In this document: piece by piece, positions 43,829-53,587 of the stretch
Layout of the letters: each line of letters starts with the position of its first letter
Numbering within the stretch: position 1 is the stretch's first letter
DNA from: Pigmentiphaga sp. NML080357
GTDB taxonomy: Bacteria; Pseudomonadota; Gammaproteobacteria; Burkholderiales; Burkholderiaceae_B
Assembly (NCBI RefSeq): GCF_002188465.1
Contig: NZ_NINW01000029.1
Span: forward strand, 218,913-282,912
Direction: 5' to 3'
Length of the DNA: 64,000 nucleotides
Notes under the pieces: generated by a model
The model's database searches: none
Told to the model about the DNA's origin: nothing
Seen by the model: only the letters and a program-made list of their open reading frames with translations
Translations under genes and position numbers: made by a program

Positions 43829-44572
43829 TTAGGGACGAGCGTACGTAATAAGGACTGCGCGATAAATGCCCTTAAAAACAAACATGCTTCCGGCAGCTGC
43901 GCCGCACACTCCGATTGCATCGATTAACTGGCGCATGTGATCCGTACTTCCAGCACCGCCAAGCATGGTGAGCGGAATTGTTACCGCCTCACGGACTCGT
44001 CGTGCAAGGTCAATATCGTATCCGCCCATCGTTCCATCGCGTTCTATCGAATTCAATACGATTTCGCCAGCCCCCAAACTCTCCGCCTCGACTAACGCTT
44101 CCATCAATTTTTTTGTATGCTTTTTTGTGCCGTTATGCGTATGGATTGCCACATCACCGAAGAACCCCGTCTTCTTCACGTCAAACGTCACAACAACACT
44201 CTGGCTGCCAATTGAATCGGCCATTTCTCTTATCAGTTGCGGACGCTGAATAGCAGCAGCACTTACGGATACCTTTTCAAAGCCAAGCGAAATAATTTCG
44301 ACAGCCTCTCTTGCAGAGGTGACCCCACCACCATAACAAAGAGGCATCCGGCTCTCTACGGCTATATTCCGTAGTAGCTTCATATCGGGCGCCCGTTTAT
44401 TTACAGTGGCGTCGATGTCACAAATCATTAGTTCATCGACCCGCTTTTCGTTAAAAATTTTAACGGCGTTAATTGGGTCGCCGACATATTTTTCATCGCC
44501 GAACTTTCGTGTCTTGACTAACCCCCCATTGCGTATCAACAAGCTTGGAATTATTCGAGGACGCAGCATCAT
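43829..44572 (-). CDS. hisF2: HisF-like cyclase subunit of a sugar amidotransferase (WbpI-cluster HisF2)
   Basis: The start is taken at the ATG overlapping the hisH stop (TAATG); 247 residues. It is a HisF-type beta/alpha barrel, with MLRPRIIPSLLI, a catalytic-type Asp in ELMICDIDAT and a C-terminal phosphate loop region (TMLGGAGSTDHMRQLI). The sequence departs from housekeeping HisF (the usual start is LAKRIIPCLDV-like) and matches copies in O-antigen clusters. With HisH and the WbpG-like protein it probably channels ammonia to turn an acetamido group into an acetamidino (amidine) group on a sugar. Confidence 0.87.
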   Translation of the reverse strand: MMLRPRIIPSLLIRNGGLVKTRKFGDEKYVGDPINAVKIFNEKRVDELMICDIDATVNKRAPDMKLLRNIAVESRMPLCYGGGVTSAREAVEIISLGFEKVSVSAAAIQRPQLIREMADSIGSQSVVVTFDVKKTGFFGDVAIHTHNGTKKHTKKLMEALVEAESLGAGEIVLNSIERDGTMGGYDIDLARRVREAVTIPLTMLGGAGSTDHMRQLIDAIGVCGAAAGSMFVFKGIYRAVLITYARP

Positions 44573-45186
44573 TACATTTCCGCAAAGTTGCACAATAGGC
44601 GTACCCCGTTATCGTGGCTCTTCTCGGGGTGGAATTGAACGCCATACACGTTCGTCTTCGCTACCGCACACGTCATGTTTGACCCATGCGTTACGGTAGC
44701 GGCGACGACCGACGGATCTGATGCATCGAAGTAATAGCTATGAAGAAAATAAAAGCCGACTTTAGCATCTACCCCATGGAACAAAGAGCTATCACCTTTA
44801 ACATCAATAGAATTCCACCCCATATGAGGCAGACGCGGTGGCCTTTCTATAGAGCGTTCATCGATACGACGAACTCGCCCCCCAATCCACCCCAGTCCAG
44901 ATCGACTACCCTCTTCGCTGGACTCTGCCAAAATTTGCATGCCGACGCATATACCGAGGATTTTCTTTCCCTTCCCGAGAACTTCTTCGTTGAGAACCTC
45001 GACTGTTCCTGAGGATTCAAGCTCCTTCATCGTCGCGTCAAAGGCCCCAACGCCGGGCAAGATATACCGAGTGGCTGTCTGCAACTCCTTGTGATTTCGG
45101 GTAATTTGATGCGGAATCTTTGCCTGCTTTAAGATCGTGGCAATCGCTGCCACATTTCCAGATCCGTAATCTATTATTGCTATCAT
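44572..45186 (-). CDS. hisH2: HisH-like glutamine amidotransferase
   Basis: A 204-residue class I glutaminase: IAIIDYGSGNVAAI, nucleophile Cys80 in ILGICVGMQILAESSEEG, and the His/Glu of the triad in VQFHPEKSHDNG. It releases ammonia from glutamine for the HisF-like subunit. It starts two bases before the WbpG-like gene ends its reading and has no other histidine-biosynthesis genes nearby, so a role in sugar modification is far more likely than in histidine synthesis. Confidence 0.9.
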   Translation of the reverse strand: MIAIIDYGSGNVAAIATILKQAKIPHQITRNHKELQTATRYILPGVGAFDATMKELESSGTVEVLNEEVLGKGKKILGICVGMQILAESSEEGSRSGLGWIGGRVRRIDERSIERPPRLPHMGWNSIDVKGDSSLFHGVDAKVGFYFLHSYYFDASDPSVVAATVTHGSNMTCAVAKTNVYGVQFHPEKSHDNGVRLLCNFAEM

Positions 45187-45188
45187 GA

Positions 45189-46328
45189 TTAGCGCTTGAT
45201 GGATCGCTCAATTCCAAGAGCTTTTAATGTCTTGGCGCCCAAATCAAAAATCCATTGTTGGTTACGATAGTCTTTGTAGCTTTTCAGAGGCATCTGATGA
45301 TAAGTACGTAACTCATCAACAGTAATACCTAGCTTGGTCGCTATATATTCAAATTCCTCGTCAATAGTACGGGGATCATAGGCCGGCTTCTTTAATTGCT
45401 CCAATGCATCGTCTCTACTCATCTGATTGGTCAGAATAAGCGAGGAATACTGAACTCGACGTGTATCAAAGCCAAATCTAGTTGGCAGCCAATACGCTTC
45501 AAAAAACCGAGTAAAACGGCTTTCGAAGTGCTTTTGAGGATATGCCCTCCACCCGTACTTCTGGGATAGGGTATCAATTGCCAATTTCTTGCTGTATGGA
45601 AGACAATTAAGCGGGCGGATCACTTTGACATTTTTTATGTAACGCAGATAGATCTTATGAAAGAAGATCGAACTCAGCGGATATTTATCTAGAGGTATAG
45701 ATCCGAATTTTCCGTGAATATCTCTGATCTGTGCCAAATCAGTTCCATAATACAACCACTCAAGGGGGTTACGCACACATTCAGTGGCGTAATTACCACC
45801 GTTCATGATGTACTTAATGCCGTGTTTATTTGCAAAATGATAGAGAGTCGCAATAAATGCGTGATCTTGAGGAATATCCAGATGCGGGACACCGGATTTG
45901 AAGAACGCGAGTTGAAAGTCTCGCATTTCGTTCCAGTTAATGACCTCGGTATATAGATCAAGCCCGAGTTTTTCCACAAGCATTTGAATATTATTGGTAG
46001 CAAGATCGGTATTCCACCCTCCGTCGACGTGAAATACCAGCGGCCGAAGCCCAAACTCCGTCACGAGGAGGTGTAGCATGTACGAGCTATCCAAACCGCC
46101 GGATAGTCCGAGAATGCAATCGAACTCTTTCTCTTTCGACGAGATCTTTATTTTTTCTATGATGGCGTTGAGCTTTGCTCTTCCATTAGAACCTGTATCC
46201 CAAGTCGGTAGGACGTCGCTTTTAAAACCGTGGCAATGGTCACACACTCCCTCTGCATCGAATGTAATTTGGGAGTCACTCGTGTCCATTACACAGTTTT
46301 TGCAAATCTGATACGGTCTCTTGTTCAT
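45189..46328 (-). CDS. wbpG: N-acetyl sugar amidotransferase (WbpG/PseA-like)
   Basis: The ATG at 46328 gives 379 residues, the family length. A zinc-binding-type cluster at the N terminus (ICKNCVMDTSD ... CDHCHGF) is followed by an ATP pyrophosphatase PP-loop GLSGGLDSSYML (about residue 79). WbpG activates the acetamido oxygen with ATP and uses ammonia from HisH/HisF to form an amidine, as in Pseudomonas aeruginosa O-antigens with acetamidino-mannuronic acid. The gene is A+T-rich relative to the genome. Confidence 0.88.
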   Translation of the reverse strand: MNKRPYQICKNCVMDTSDSQITFDAEGVCDHCHGFKSDVLPTWDTGSNGRAKLNAIIEKIKISSKEKEFDCILGLSGGLDSSYMLHLLVTEFGLRPLVFHVDGGWNTDLATNNIQMLVEKLGLDLYTEVINWNEMRDFQLAFFKSGVPHLDIPQDHAFIATLYHFANKHGIKYIMNGGNYATECVRNPLEWLYYGTDLAQIRDIHGKFGSIPLDKYPLSSIFFHKIYLRYIKNVKVIRPLNCLPYSKKLAIDTLSQKYGWRAYPQKHFESRFTRFFEAYWLPTRFGFDTRRVQYSSLILTNQMSRDDALEQLKKPAYDPRTIDEEFEYIATKLGITVDELRTYHQMPLKSYKDYRNQQWIFDLGAKTLKALGIERSIKR

Positions 46329-46444
46329 CTTAATGTAGTCAAAATGGATCATTCATCACGTTCAAAGCAGCCTGGATTTTACGACTGGGACAGGCGCTTC
46401 AACTAACTCAGTTTGTCCAGTAGAAAGATTCTACAGTATCTGTT

Positions 46445-47569
46445 TCACTTTATGCCCAACCTAGTCAAAATTTCGCTCAACTGCACATCGTAGGGAGGAT
46501 ATGCATCTCGAAATGTATGCAACGCTCGGCGCGCTGAATCAAGCAAATCCCGACGCTCCGATATTTTCTTCAGCAGCGAAGCTAAGCCATCGGCGTCTTG
46601 ATAAGGCACTTGCCATGCCGCTTTGGCTTCCGCAAAATGTTTCGCTGTTTCAACTTCCTCGTTTACTATGAAAGGGGTGCCAAAATAAATACAATCGCCC
46701 CATTTGTTCGACTCCGCATGTGGATTGATTGCTACAACCGGATCGTAGTAAGTCAGAACAATGTCGCTTGCTGGATACAGAGCCAGAGCCTCCCGCTGCT
46801 TCAGTTCTCCGTGAAAAATGACATTGGGATGCCGGATTAGAGCTTCACCAGATTCTGAAACGACTCGACCTGCAATGTGCATGACAACATTCACTTTCAT
46901 CTCGCACAACCGATCGAGCGCCTTCAAGAAAATAGGTGACCCTGTATCCCAGTTTATCCAGCCATTCACGTAAATGACTAGATCGACATCCAAACGTGGA
47001 GGAGCGGCAATACGAGCCGCTTCAAAATCTTCCCGTAGCGGCGTATTCCTGAGCAGCAACATACTAGGAACCCGCCATTCATAGCGCGACCAACCTGGAA
47101 CCACATGCAGAAATGATTTTCGCGACGTCCACTTCTCCAACCCGACTAGCAGTTGTTTCAACAAACGAGGCAGCCGAATTAACATTGAAAAACGATCAGC
47201 GTCATCGAAAACAATCCTCGCCTTGGTAAACATAGCGGCGACCCTTGCGGGAAATGCGGTTTCCCAACCTAAGCAAAAAAGTGTCTTTCCTTTGCCAAGC
47301 CTCAACACAGTAAAAAAAACTACTATCATCCATAGCGGATACATCGCCCGTGCTTTGGCCGATACGTAACCCCCGCCGCGGAGTATCGTGTGTTCGGAAA
47401 CACCGTCTCCTTCCCAGCGAAGCACTTCCAACTCCCCGGACCGCCGCTCCCAACCAAGCAAGGTAGATCGAAGCCCTCTACCATGAAAAACCTTAACCAT
47501 TTTGGCTAATCGAGTGCGCTTTCGAAATGCAGGGAGCGGAGCGAGGAATATTATTTCATCCGAAGTCAT
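46445..47569 (-). CDS. Glycosyltransferase (GT4-like)
   Basis: A 374-residue protein with a two-Rossmann glycosyltransferase pattern. The N-terminal half starts IIFLAPLPAFRKRTRLAKM and is not strongly conserved. The C-terminal half has VIYVNGWINWDTGS, HPNVIFHGELKQREALALYP and the acidic INPHAESNKWGDCIYFGTPF, typical of GT-B retaining enzymes. It probably adds one sugar of the repeat unit on the cytoplasmic face. It overlaps the flippase gene by 14 bases. Confidence 0.75.
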   Translation of the reverse strand: MTSDEIIFLAPLPAFRKRTRLAKMVKVFHGRGLRSTLLGWERRSGELEVLRWEGDGVSEHTILRGGGYVSAKARAMYPLWMIVVFFTVLRLGKGKTLFCLGWETAFPARVAAMFTKARIVFDDADRFSMLIRLPRLLKQLLVGLEKWTSRKSFLHVVPGWSRYEWRVPSMLLLRNTPLREDFEAARIAAPPRLDVDLVIYVNGWINWDTGSPIFLKALDRLCEMKVNVVMHIAGRVVSESGEALIRHPNVIFHGELKQREALALYPASDIVLTYYDPVVAINPHAESNKWGDCIYFGTPFIVNEEVETAKHFAEAKAAWQVPYQDADGLASLLKKISERRDLLDSARRALHTFRDAYPPYDVQLSEILTRLGIK

Positions 47570-48761
47570 GATTAGACCTGCGATATGAGGAAATTATGCG
47601 AACCATCCAAAAGCCACTTCCCACTCGTCCGATCCAATTGACAGAACTAGCGATGGCCACCGCATGCGTTAGAGGTAGATTCGCGAAACCATACAAGACG
47701 CTGAAAAGCCCGCCCGCTGCAATAAGGGAGAGCACTTGAGCAAGTATCAAGAAATCATGCTGACGCGGCTGTCCAAAAATTCCGTTATAAGCGCTAGGAA
47801 AGGTATACAAAGTCGTAGCCACGCAGGTACAAAAAAATAGACCCTGCAAAACAACATCGACTGAACCGACGCTTGGGCTAACCACTTTCCAAGCAATCCA
47901 GCCTATTATGTTGGCTGCGAGCGCGTATACAACCGACGCCGCACCAATCAGCCACTTTTTGTGTTCGGTGAGGGCAATCGCTTTGTCATGATGATCGCGA
48001 ATCCAAGGCCCGATTACGAAACCTAAATAGCCATTCACGGCAGAAGCAGGGAACAGGAAATAGGTAGCATGTGCAAAATAGCTTGCTCCCTCTTCAGCGG
48101 TTCCTACGCCGTTAACCAATAGCTGCTCTGCATAAATAGCCGACGCCAAAAATAGCGACGTAGCCATAAATCGCACGCCTATAGCGTACAAGGCTCGAGA
48201 CGGTTCAGGATCTTGACGGCTTAACGATGAGGGAGCGTGACGCATAGTCAAGAGCCCGAGCGTAATAGCGACCCCGACGACCAGACCAGTCACTAATGGG
48301 TCGACTGGGACTCGCACTCCGGTTATTGCCATGAAACCAAATGCCACGAGCGCCAGAACTCTCCACCCTTGTTGCGCGATTTGGGATTGAATAAGTAGGC
48401 GATGAGACCGAAAATACTGAGACACCGCCAGTGCCACCGCTGCTCCAGCAACGAGGAATATCCCGTAAATCCAACTACTTACATAACCTAACGCCCATAT
48501 ACCCCACCCTACAATTGTAGCTAACAGTGGGATTTGTAGAGATAACGCCTTAAAAATTCGAGCTGAAGATTGCGGACTGCGCATGAAGACCTGCTCTTGC
48601 CCAACCAAGCACAAGATGCTGGCCAAACCTATTAGAGATCGCACCTCCGCCCAATCGGAAATATCTTGTACACCAAAGAATTTGGTAACTACAACATCCA
48701 CTCCCGTTAGAGAGACAATGCCAAAACCATAAATTAAAAGAGGTATTAATTTTTTTATCAT
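47556..48761 (-). CDS. wzx: Polysaccharide flippase Wzx-like membrane protein
   Basis: A 401-residue protein with about 12 hydrophobic segments, opening MIKKLIPLLIYGFGIVSLTG and carrying the TKFFGVQDISDWAEVRSLIG segment in the place of the family GxxxYG-type region. It fits the MATE/PST flippase group that moves undecaprenyl-linked repeat units across the inner membrane. Wzx proteins are poorly conserved, so the call rests on topology and context. It is the only flippase candidate in the window. Confidence 0.75.
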   Translation of the reverse strand: MIKKLIPLLIYGFGIVSLTGVDVVVTKFFGVQDISDWAEVRSLIGLASILCLVGQEQVFMRSPQSSARIFKALSLQIPLLATIVGWGIWALGYVSSWIYGIFLVAGAAVALAVSQYFRSHRLLIQSQIAQQGWRVLALVAFGFMAITGVRVPVDPLVTGLVVGVAITLGLLTMRHAPSSLSRQDPEPSRALYAIGVRFMATSLFLASAIYAEQLLVNGVGTAEEGASYFAHATYFLFPASAVNGYLGFVIGPWIRDHHDKAIALTEHKKWLIGAASVVYALAANIIGWIAWKVVSPSVGSVDVVLQGLFFCTCVATTLYTFPSAYNGIFGQPRQHDFLILAQVLSLIAAGGLFSVLYGFANLPLTHAVAIASSVNWIGRVGSGFWMVRIISSYRRSNHDFG

Positions 48762-48823
48762 TATCGCCGCTTAGCTAGCGTTTTAAAATTTGCGGAAAAA
48801 ATTTCTTTTCCCACAGATCGCTC

Positions 48824-49501
48824 CTAGGCTAGCCTCACTCGCCGAGTGAATCTATAGATTAGCAACAACACCAAAAGGGTAATTACGCCATTATCAAAAA
48901 GATATTTCGGCGACCCCACAAAATAAGTAGTCAAATAGAAAAATATAGCGCCATAGGTCATCGCGCGAGATGCTGTACGTGGTCCAGACAAGAAACGAGC
49001 ATAAATCCCCGTATACAAAAACCCCGCGGCGGAGAAGAACAATACTATGCCAAGGAATCCGCCGTTGTAATATGCAGATCCGAAAACGGTCGGTGGGGCC
49101 GTACCCCCGAACGAGCCAAACATCACGTTATGAATCTCGTTCGCAAGGGTACTACCACGATTCCCGGGCAAGATCCCGGCAATAGACTCCGCCCACTCAT
49201 GGAACCATACGATCGGCCGATCATAAATATATCGAAAAGCTTCCAAACCAGCCCATTGTTGGGCAAAGAAAATTCGGCGTAAAGAAAGAAACATAACCTC
49301 GCCTAAACCTTGGCCTTCACCTTGATACTGTCCTGTCATAAACACATAAAGAGCAGCGGCACCAAAGATAGCAACCAACATCTTTCTATTTATTATTTTT
49401 ATTCCGGTTCCAATGAACAGCAAAAAAAGACCAAAGACGATAGAAACCGTTGCGAAGACCAAATAGGTCGGCCAGATGCCGTCAAGCCGAATCATCGCCA
49501 A
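48824..49501 (-). pseudogene. Wzy-type polymerase, apparently N-terminally shortened
   Basis: The frame has only 225 codons with about six membrane segments, whereas polymerases of this type usually have 380-450 residues and ten or more. Its end looks complete: NEIHNVMFGSFGGTAPPTVFG, GSAYYNGGFLGIVLFFSAAG and a last helix before the stop. The first half appears missing, and the start overlaps the end of the heparinase-like gene by ten bases with no room for more. It may be a remnant, or a short family I do not know. A full-length Wzy-type protein is encoded at 40407. Confidence 0.55.
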
Positions 49502-51336
49502 CTATAGTGGCTAGTTATTCTACAATTTGAACGGACCTCCACCTCGAGCACAGATAGATCAGATTTGGAGCCATAATATCTAGATTCTGTCCCGTGTTTC
49601 AATGTTATAGACGAAATGTGAGTCGTGCTTGTTATGGTAAGACAATGCACGCCGTCCGTGACCATATTGTCTTGTAAACGCCATGTTCGGTGAGGTGTAA
49701 GGCGCCAACGTAATACCGCACTTTCCTTGAAACCTGCTATTTGATCTTCAACATACAGATCCTTGTCGCTAAGTTTCAAGCTTCTGCGGTGACTCGCACC
49801 ATATTCGTCATTATATTCTGCGCCGAAAGAAAGTACGTCTTTGTCCACGACGAATGGGTCTATATGCTTGGTCCGAATCCAATTTCCGAAGAGAAAACGG
49901 CTCAACTTTGGCATCTGATCCCTGCCATCGAATTGGACGGTGTTGTGGCTCGCTGTTCCAGGGAAATAGGATAGCCATTCATTGGCCGTGTTATAGCTAT
50001 AAGTGCCTCCGTCCCGTAAGAGGTTTTCCTCTCCTACCCACAAATCAATATGTAAGCAATCCGCGTGGCTTGGGCGAAAGCGGAAACGAGGGTATCGTAA
50101 TACTGCCATTGCGTTTTTTGCATGGAGCACAGCAAAGCCGCCATTGTCAAATAATTTTGATTTAGGCGGCCCTGGATTGCTACCAGATTTTGTACAGTGC
50201 GAAGCTGATATGAGCCAGCAGAAAGGATCCTCAGAGGGAGTGGGCGGAGAGTATCCCGAAGCACCGCTGAATAGTTTGCCCGCCAAATGCAAGGTTGGGC
50301 GAAAATCTCGATAATCTGTATCTGTTAAAGGAAGAAGGCGAGCGCCGTCGTTCGCTCCGATGTTCGGAGCGTCTCCGTTCGTGGGGTTAGTGATTGTGTA
50401 TAGCCATTCCGTGGCTCTACATAGCTTTTCATACAGCTTCGGAGAAAAGGAAGGAAGATTTTGATGTTGCCGCCATAGCTCTACCATGCTGTATGTATCC
50501 AACATGACGCGATGATATGTCACTGAATATTGACTGAATGTGCCGTCTGCCTCAATCAAGCGGATGGCACGATTTTCTAGCCATTTCCTTCCAATTCGTT
50601 GGAGTCGCAGCCCACGTCTGTCTCCATTGACGGCCAACCAACTGCCGCCGATGAAAAGAGCCGCTGCCTCAGATGTTCCATGGTTATTGTCTTGCGCTAT
50701 GGCGTAGGTAATCGTGGGGGCAATGCGGTCAAGATGCTGGCCTATCAACGAGAGAAGAGAGGGGAGAGGGCTGTCTGCTTGGCGAAGTATTAAGGCTGCC
50801 ATTGCGAGATGCATGACACGAATAGAGGCTTCCTGCCCGCACTTCCAGTTCGGCCCATGGTACGGGGGGTTCTGCTGACACCAGTCTTCTAGCCAGTGGT
50901 TCAGACGTTCCAGCGACGCTTCTTCTCCAGTCGAGGCTTGCTGTGCGAAGGCGAGGACCCAGTCAAATCTAGAGAGTTCCCACACTCCTTTGATATCTCC
51001 GATGGAAGGATCGAAATCGGATATTTTCCACCACGGCCGCATGGGCTCATGAACCTTTTGGCCGCTAAGAACGTTTGTATGCCAGTTTGGTGCCTTATCG
51101 GAAATTGCAATAGGGATATGGCCAAAGGCATACGCGTGGGTACGCCAATTACTATTAGAAGTAAGCTTCAGATTGATTTCTGAAGGAATGCGGAAATATG
51201 GGCCTTGTGTTGATGTGGCTTTTAGGCGTCTGACAGGATTGATTCCGGCTTTTAAACCGAAACGATATCGGAGAGCTCGAAATATACTGACTGGACCGAG
51301 CGCAAGTGCCGTGCCTATGTATGACTGCAGTTTCAT
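49492..51336 (-). CDS. Heparinase II/III-family protein (alginate lyase-like)
   Basis: A 614-residue protein. The N-terminal toroid domain has the conserved NPPYHGPNWKCGQEASIRVM and DNNHGTSEAAALFIGGSWL stretches with Asn and His residues of the active site. The C-terminal beta-sandwich includes RPSHADCLHIDLWVGEENL with a second His. The family cleaves uronic-acid-containing polymers or, in capsule operons, is thought to act during assembly. No signal peptide is visible, which is common for copies in polysaccharide loci. It overlaps the two-domain oxidoreductase gene by four bases. Confidence 0.87.
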   Translation of the reverse strand: MKLQSYIGTALALGPVSIFRALRYRFGLKAGINPVRRLKATSTQGPYFRIPSEINLKLTSNSNWRTHAYAFGHIPIAISDKAPNWHTNVLSGQKVHEPMRPWWKISDFDPSIGDIKGVWELSRFDWVLAFAQQASTGEEASLERLNHWLEDWCQQNPPYHGPNWKCGQEASIRVMHLAMAALILRQADSPLPSLLSLIGQHLDRIAPTITYAIAQDNNHGTSEAAALFIGGSWLAVNGDRRGLRLQRIGRKWLENRAIRLIEADGTFSQYSVTYHRVMLDTYSMVELWRQHQNLPSFSPKLYEKLCRATEWLYTITNPTNGDAPNIGANDGARLLPLTDTDYRDFRPTLHLAGKLFSGASGYSPPTPSEDPFCWLISASHCTKSGSNPGPPKSKLFDNGGFAVLHAKNAMAVLRYPRFRFRPSHADCLHIDLWVGEENLLRDGGTYSYNTANEWLSYFPGTASHNTVQFDGRDQMPKLSRFLFGNWIRTKHIDPFVVDKDVLSFGAEYNDEYGASHRRSLKLSDKDLYVEDQIAGFKESAVLRWRLTPHRTWRLQDNMVTDGVHCLTITSTTHISSITLKHGTESRYYGSKSDLSVLEVEVRSNCRITSHYSWR

Positions 51337-53468
51337 TGTTTACGAAGAATCTCGGCTGCGTCAATTGTTACACGGGCGATTTCGAAAATTTGCTCCGAGG
51401 GAATTGCAGGAGTTCCGCTCCTAATTCCATTGAGGAAGGCCTCAGCGCAGGCTGTCTGCCCTTTGTCTTGCTTCCATAAACCCATTTTCTTGAAACCAGG
51501 CCAGCCAAAACCGGTTAGTTTGCGGAAATTGTCCAATTGTAGAACGCGGCCCGCCACAAATACCTCCACGCGTTCTTTCGGGAAGCTGGCTGCGCCATTG
51601 GCAAGGTAAAGAATCGTTCCAAACGAGCCGTCTGCAAAGCCCAGTGTGATAGATGCTTTATCTTCCGTAATATTGATGCCTGGAGCGTTCCCCATGCGCC
51701 TGGCTTGAACTGAAACGATCGGGCTTTCCGCAAGAAATCGCATCAAATCGATGAAATGGCACGCCTCCCCAATAATTCGACCACCGCCGATTGAATTATC
51801 CTGCGTCCAATGATCAGGGGGAATCGCTCCAGCGTTCATGGTCATTATAAAAGACTTGGGCTCTTTCACCGATTGAAGCAGTGATTTCATCTTTTGGACA
51901 TGAGGTGAGAATCGGCGATTGAAACCGACCATCAACTGAGGACTTTGTCTCGATGCGTGTGCTAGCCTATAAGCGTCCTCTACTTCTTGTAATTCGTCAT
52001 GGTTAATAGCAAGGGGTTTTTCGACGAAGACATGTTTCCCAGCTTCAAGCGCAAGTTTGACGAAAGAGGCGTGAGTGTCGTGTCGGGTGACAATCGCTAT
52101 CGTATTGATCGTCGCACTGCGAAGCATTTGATCAATATCGGTCGATGCTTCTGCGAATCCCGCTTTTTGGCCATGGATTACGCCATTGACGCCGCCCGAT
52201 GTGACGATGGTGTGGAATTGCGCTCCCGCTGCTTTGAACGCTGGGATCAACATTCGAGACGCATAATTACCTGCGCCGATACATCCTAGCACGGGTTCGC
52301 TGGTATTGAATGTGAGGTTTGGTGTGAGTTGGACCTGCTTGATTAAGCGAGAGGAATCTTCGGAAGTGTATTTTAAAAGGATCCCTAGGCCGCTCTTGTC
52401 CTCCGTCAGTGTTTCATAAGCTCGAGGTGCGTCATCGAACGAGAAGCGATGGGATATCAGCGGCTTGACGTTCAATTGTCCGCTAGCAAGCATATCGAGA
52501 ATGGCTTCGAAGTTGCGCTTTTCTGTCCAGCGAACAAAGCCAAATGGATAATCTTGCCCTTTTTCTTCATAGTTGGGGTCGTACCGTCCAGGGCCATACG
52601 AGCAAGAAACTTGGAAGGTCAGTTCTTTTTCGTAAAAATCCGCCCGGTTGAGCTCTAGCCCCGTGACACCGACCATGATGATACGGCCCCTCTTGCGGCT
52701 CATCCTTGCCGCTTGAGTTACGGGATCGGTGGTCTTTGTCGAGGCAGTGATGATTACTCCATCTACGCCATTACCGCGGCTGAAAGCAAGGCCAGCTGCA
52801 ACAGGGTCTTCGCCCCTGCCGGGGTTGCACGTTTCCGCCCCAAATTGCCGGGCCAATTCGAGCTTCCGATCATCAAAATCGATAGCCAGGACTCGGCAGC
52901 CGTGAGCGCGTAGAAGCTGGACCGTAATCAACCCGATGAGACCTACTCCAGTGACGACAAAAGCCTCGCCAAGTGTTGGTTGCGCCAAACGTATGCCTTG
53001 CAGTCCTATGCTGCCGACGACTACAAACGACGCTGATTCGTCATCGACTGAATCAGGGATCAATGCACACAGGTTCTTGGAGACGCGGACGACATCCGCG
53101 TGAGGACCATTGGAGACGACTCGGTCTCCAGTTTTGAATCCCTCCACCCCCGAGCCTATGTCAGTCACAATGCCGACATTGCAGTAGCCCAGAGGCAGCG
53201 GCTGCGCGAGCTTGGAACGTACTGCTTCGATGGTGGTCATCAAGCCATCGGTCTTGATCTTCTCAAGGACCATCTTGACTTTGTCGGGTTGTTGTTTGGC
53301 TTTTTCGAGATAGGAGGCTTTTCCAAAGCCCACGAGCATGCGCTCGGTACCGGCCGAGATTAGTGACACTCGGGTAGCAATCAGAAGGCTCTCACGGGAG
53401 ACTGTTGGGGCTGGCGCCGTTGCCACGGTGGTGCCTCCATTGGCCATGTCCTGGAGAACTTGTTTCAT
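51333..53468 (-). CDS. Two-domain oxidoreductase: zinc-type alcohol dehydrogenase fused to Gfo/Idh/MocA
   Basis: The ATG at 53468 gives 711 residues. Residues ~1-360 are a medium-chain dehydrogenase (TRVSLISAGTERMLVGFGKA, PLGYCNVGIVTDIGSGVEGF, and GVGLIGLITVQLLRAHGCRV for NAD). Residues ~380-711 are a Gfo/Idh/MocA dehydrogenase (VLGCIGAGNYASRMLIPAFK, KHVFVEKPLAINHDE with the catalytic Lys). Such fusions occur next to heparinase-family genes in many polysaccharide clusters. The reaction is unproven; oxidation or epimerisation at C3 of a uronic acid-type sugar is a reasonable guess. Confidence 0.87.
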   Translation of the reverse strand: MKQVLQDMANGGTTVATAPAPTVSRESLLIATRVSLISAGTERMLVGFGKASYLEKAKQQPDKVKMVLEKIKTDGLMTTIEAVRSKLAQPLPLGYCNVGIVTDIGSGVEGFKTGDRVVSNGPHADVVRVSKNLCALIPDSVDDESASFVVVGSIGLQGIRLAQPTLGEAFVVTGVGLIGLITVQLLRAHGCRVLAIDFDDRKLELARQFGAETCNPGRGEDPVAAGLAFSRGNGVDGVIITASTKTTDPVTQAARMSRKRGRIIMVGVTGLELNRADFYEKELTFQVSCSYGPGRYDPNYEEKGQDYPFGFVRWTEKRNFEAILDMLASGQLNVKPLISHRFSFDDAPRAYETLTEDKSGLGILLKYTSEDSSRLIKQVQLTPNLTFNTSEPVLGCIGAGNYASRMLIPAFKAAGAQFHTIVTSGGVNGVIHGQKAGFAEASTDIDQMLRSATINTIAIVTRHDTHASFVKLALEAGKHVFVEKPLAINHDELQEVEDAYRLAHASRQSPQLMVGFNRRFSPHVQKMKSLLQSVKEPKSFIMTMNAGAIPPDHWTQDNSIGGGRIIGEACHFIDLMRFLAESPIVSVQARRMGNAPGINITEDKASITLGFADGSFGTILYLANGAASFPKERVEVFVAGRVLQLDNFRKLTGFGWPGFKKMGLWKQDKGQTACAEAFLNGIRSGTPAIPSEQIFEIARVTIDAAEILRKQ

Positions 53469-53587
53469 TAACCGTCCTTGATCGGGAAGCGTTTTACTCG
53501 AACGCACTGAGCCGTTCGAATAGAACGAGCCTGATGAGTCACCTCATTCAGGCTCCTGGATTATTAAAATATCGTCGCTGACGAGTT

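Noticed and set aside
44572..45186. Housekeeping histidine biosynthesis (hisH/hisF)
   Set aside because: No other his genes are present, the genes sit in a sugar operon next to a WbpG-type amidotransferase, and their base composition is that of the cassette.
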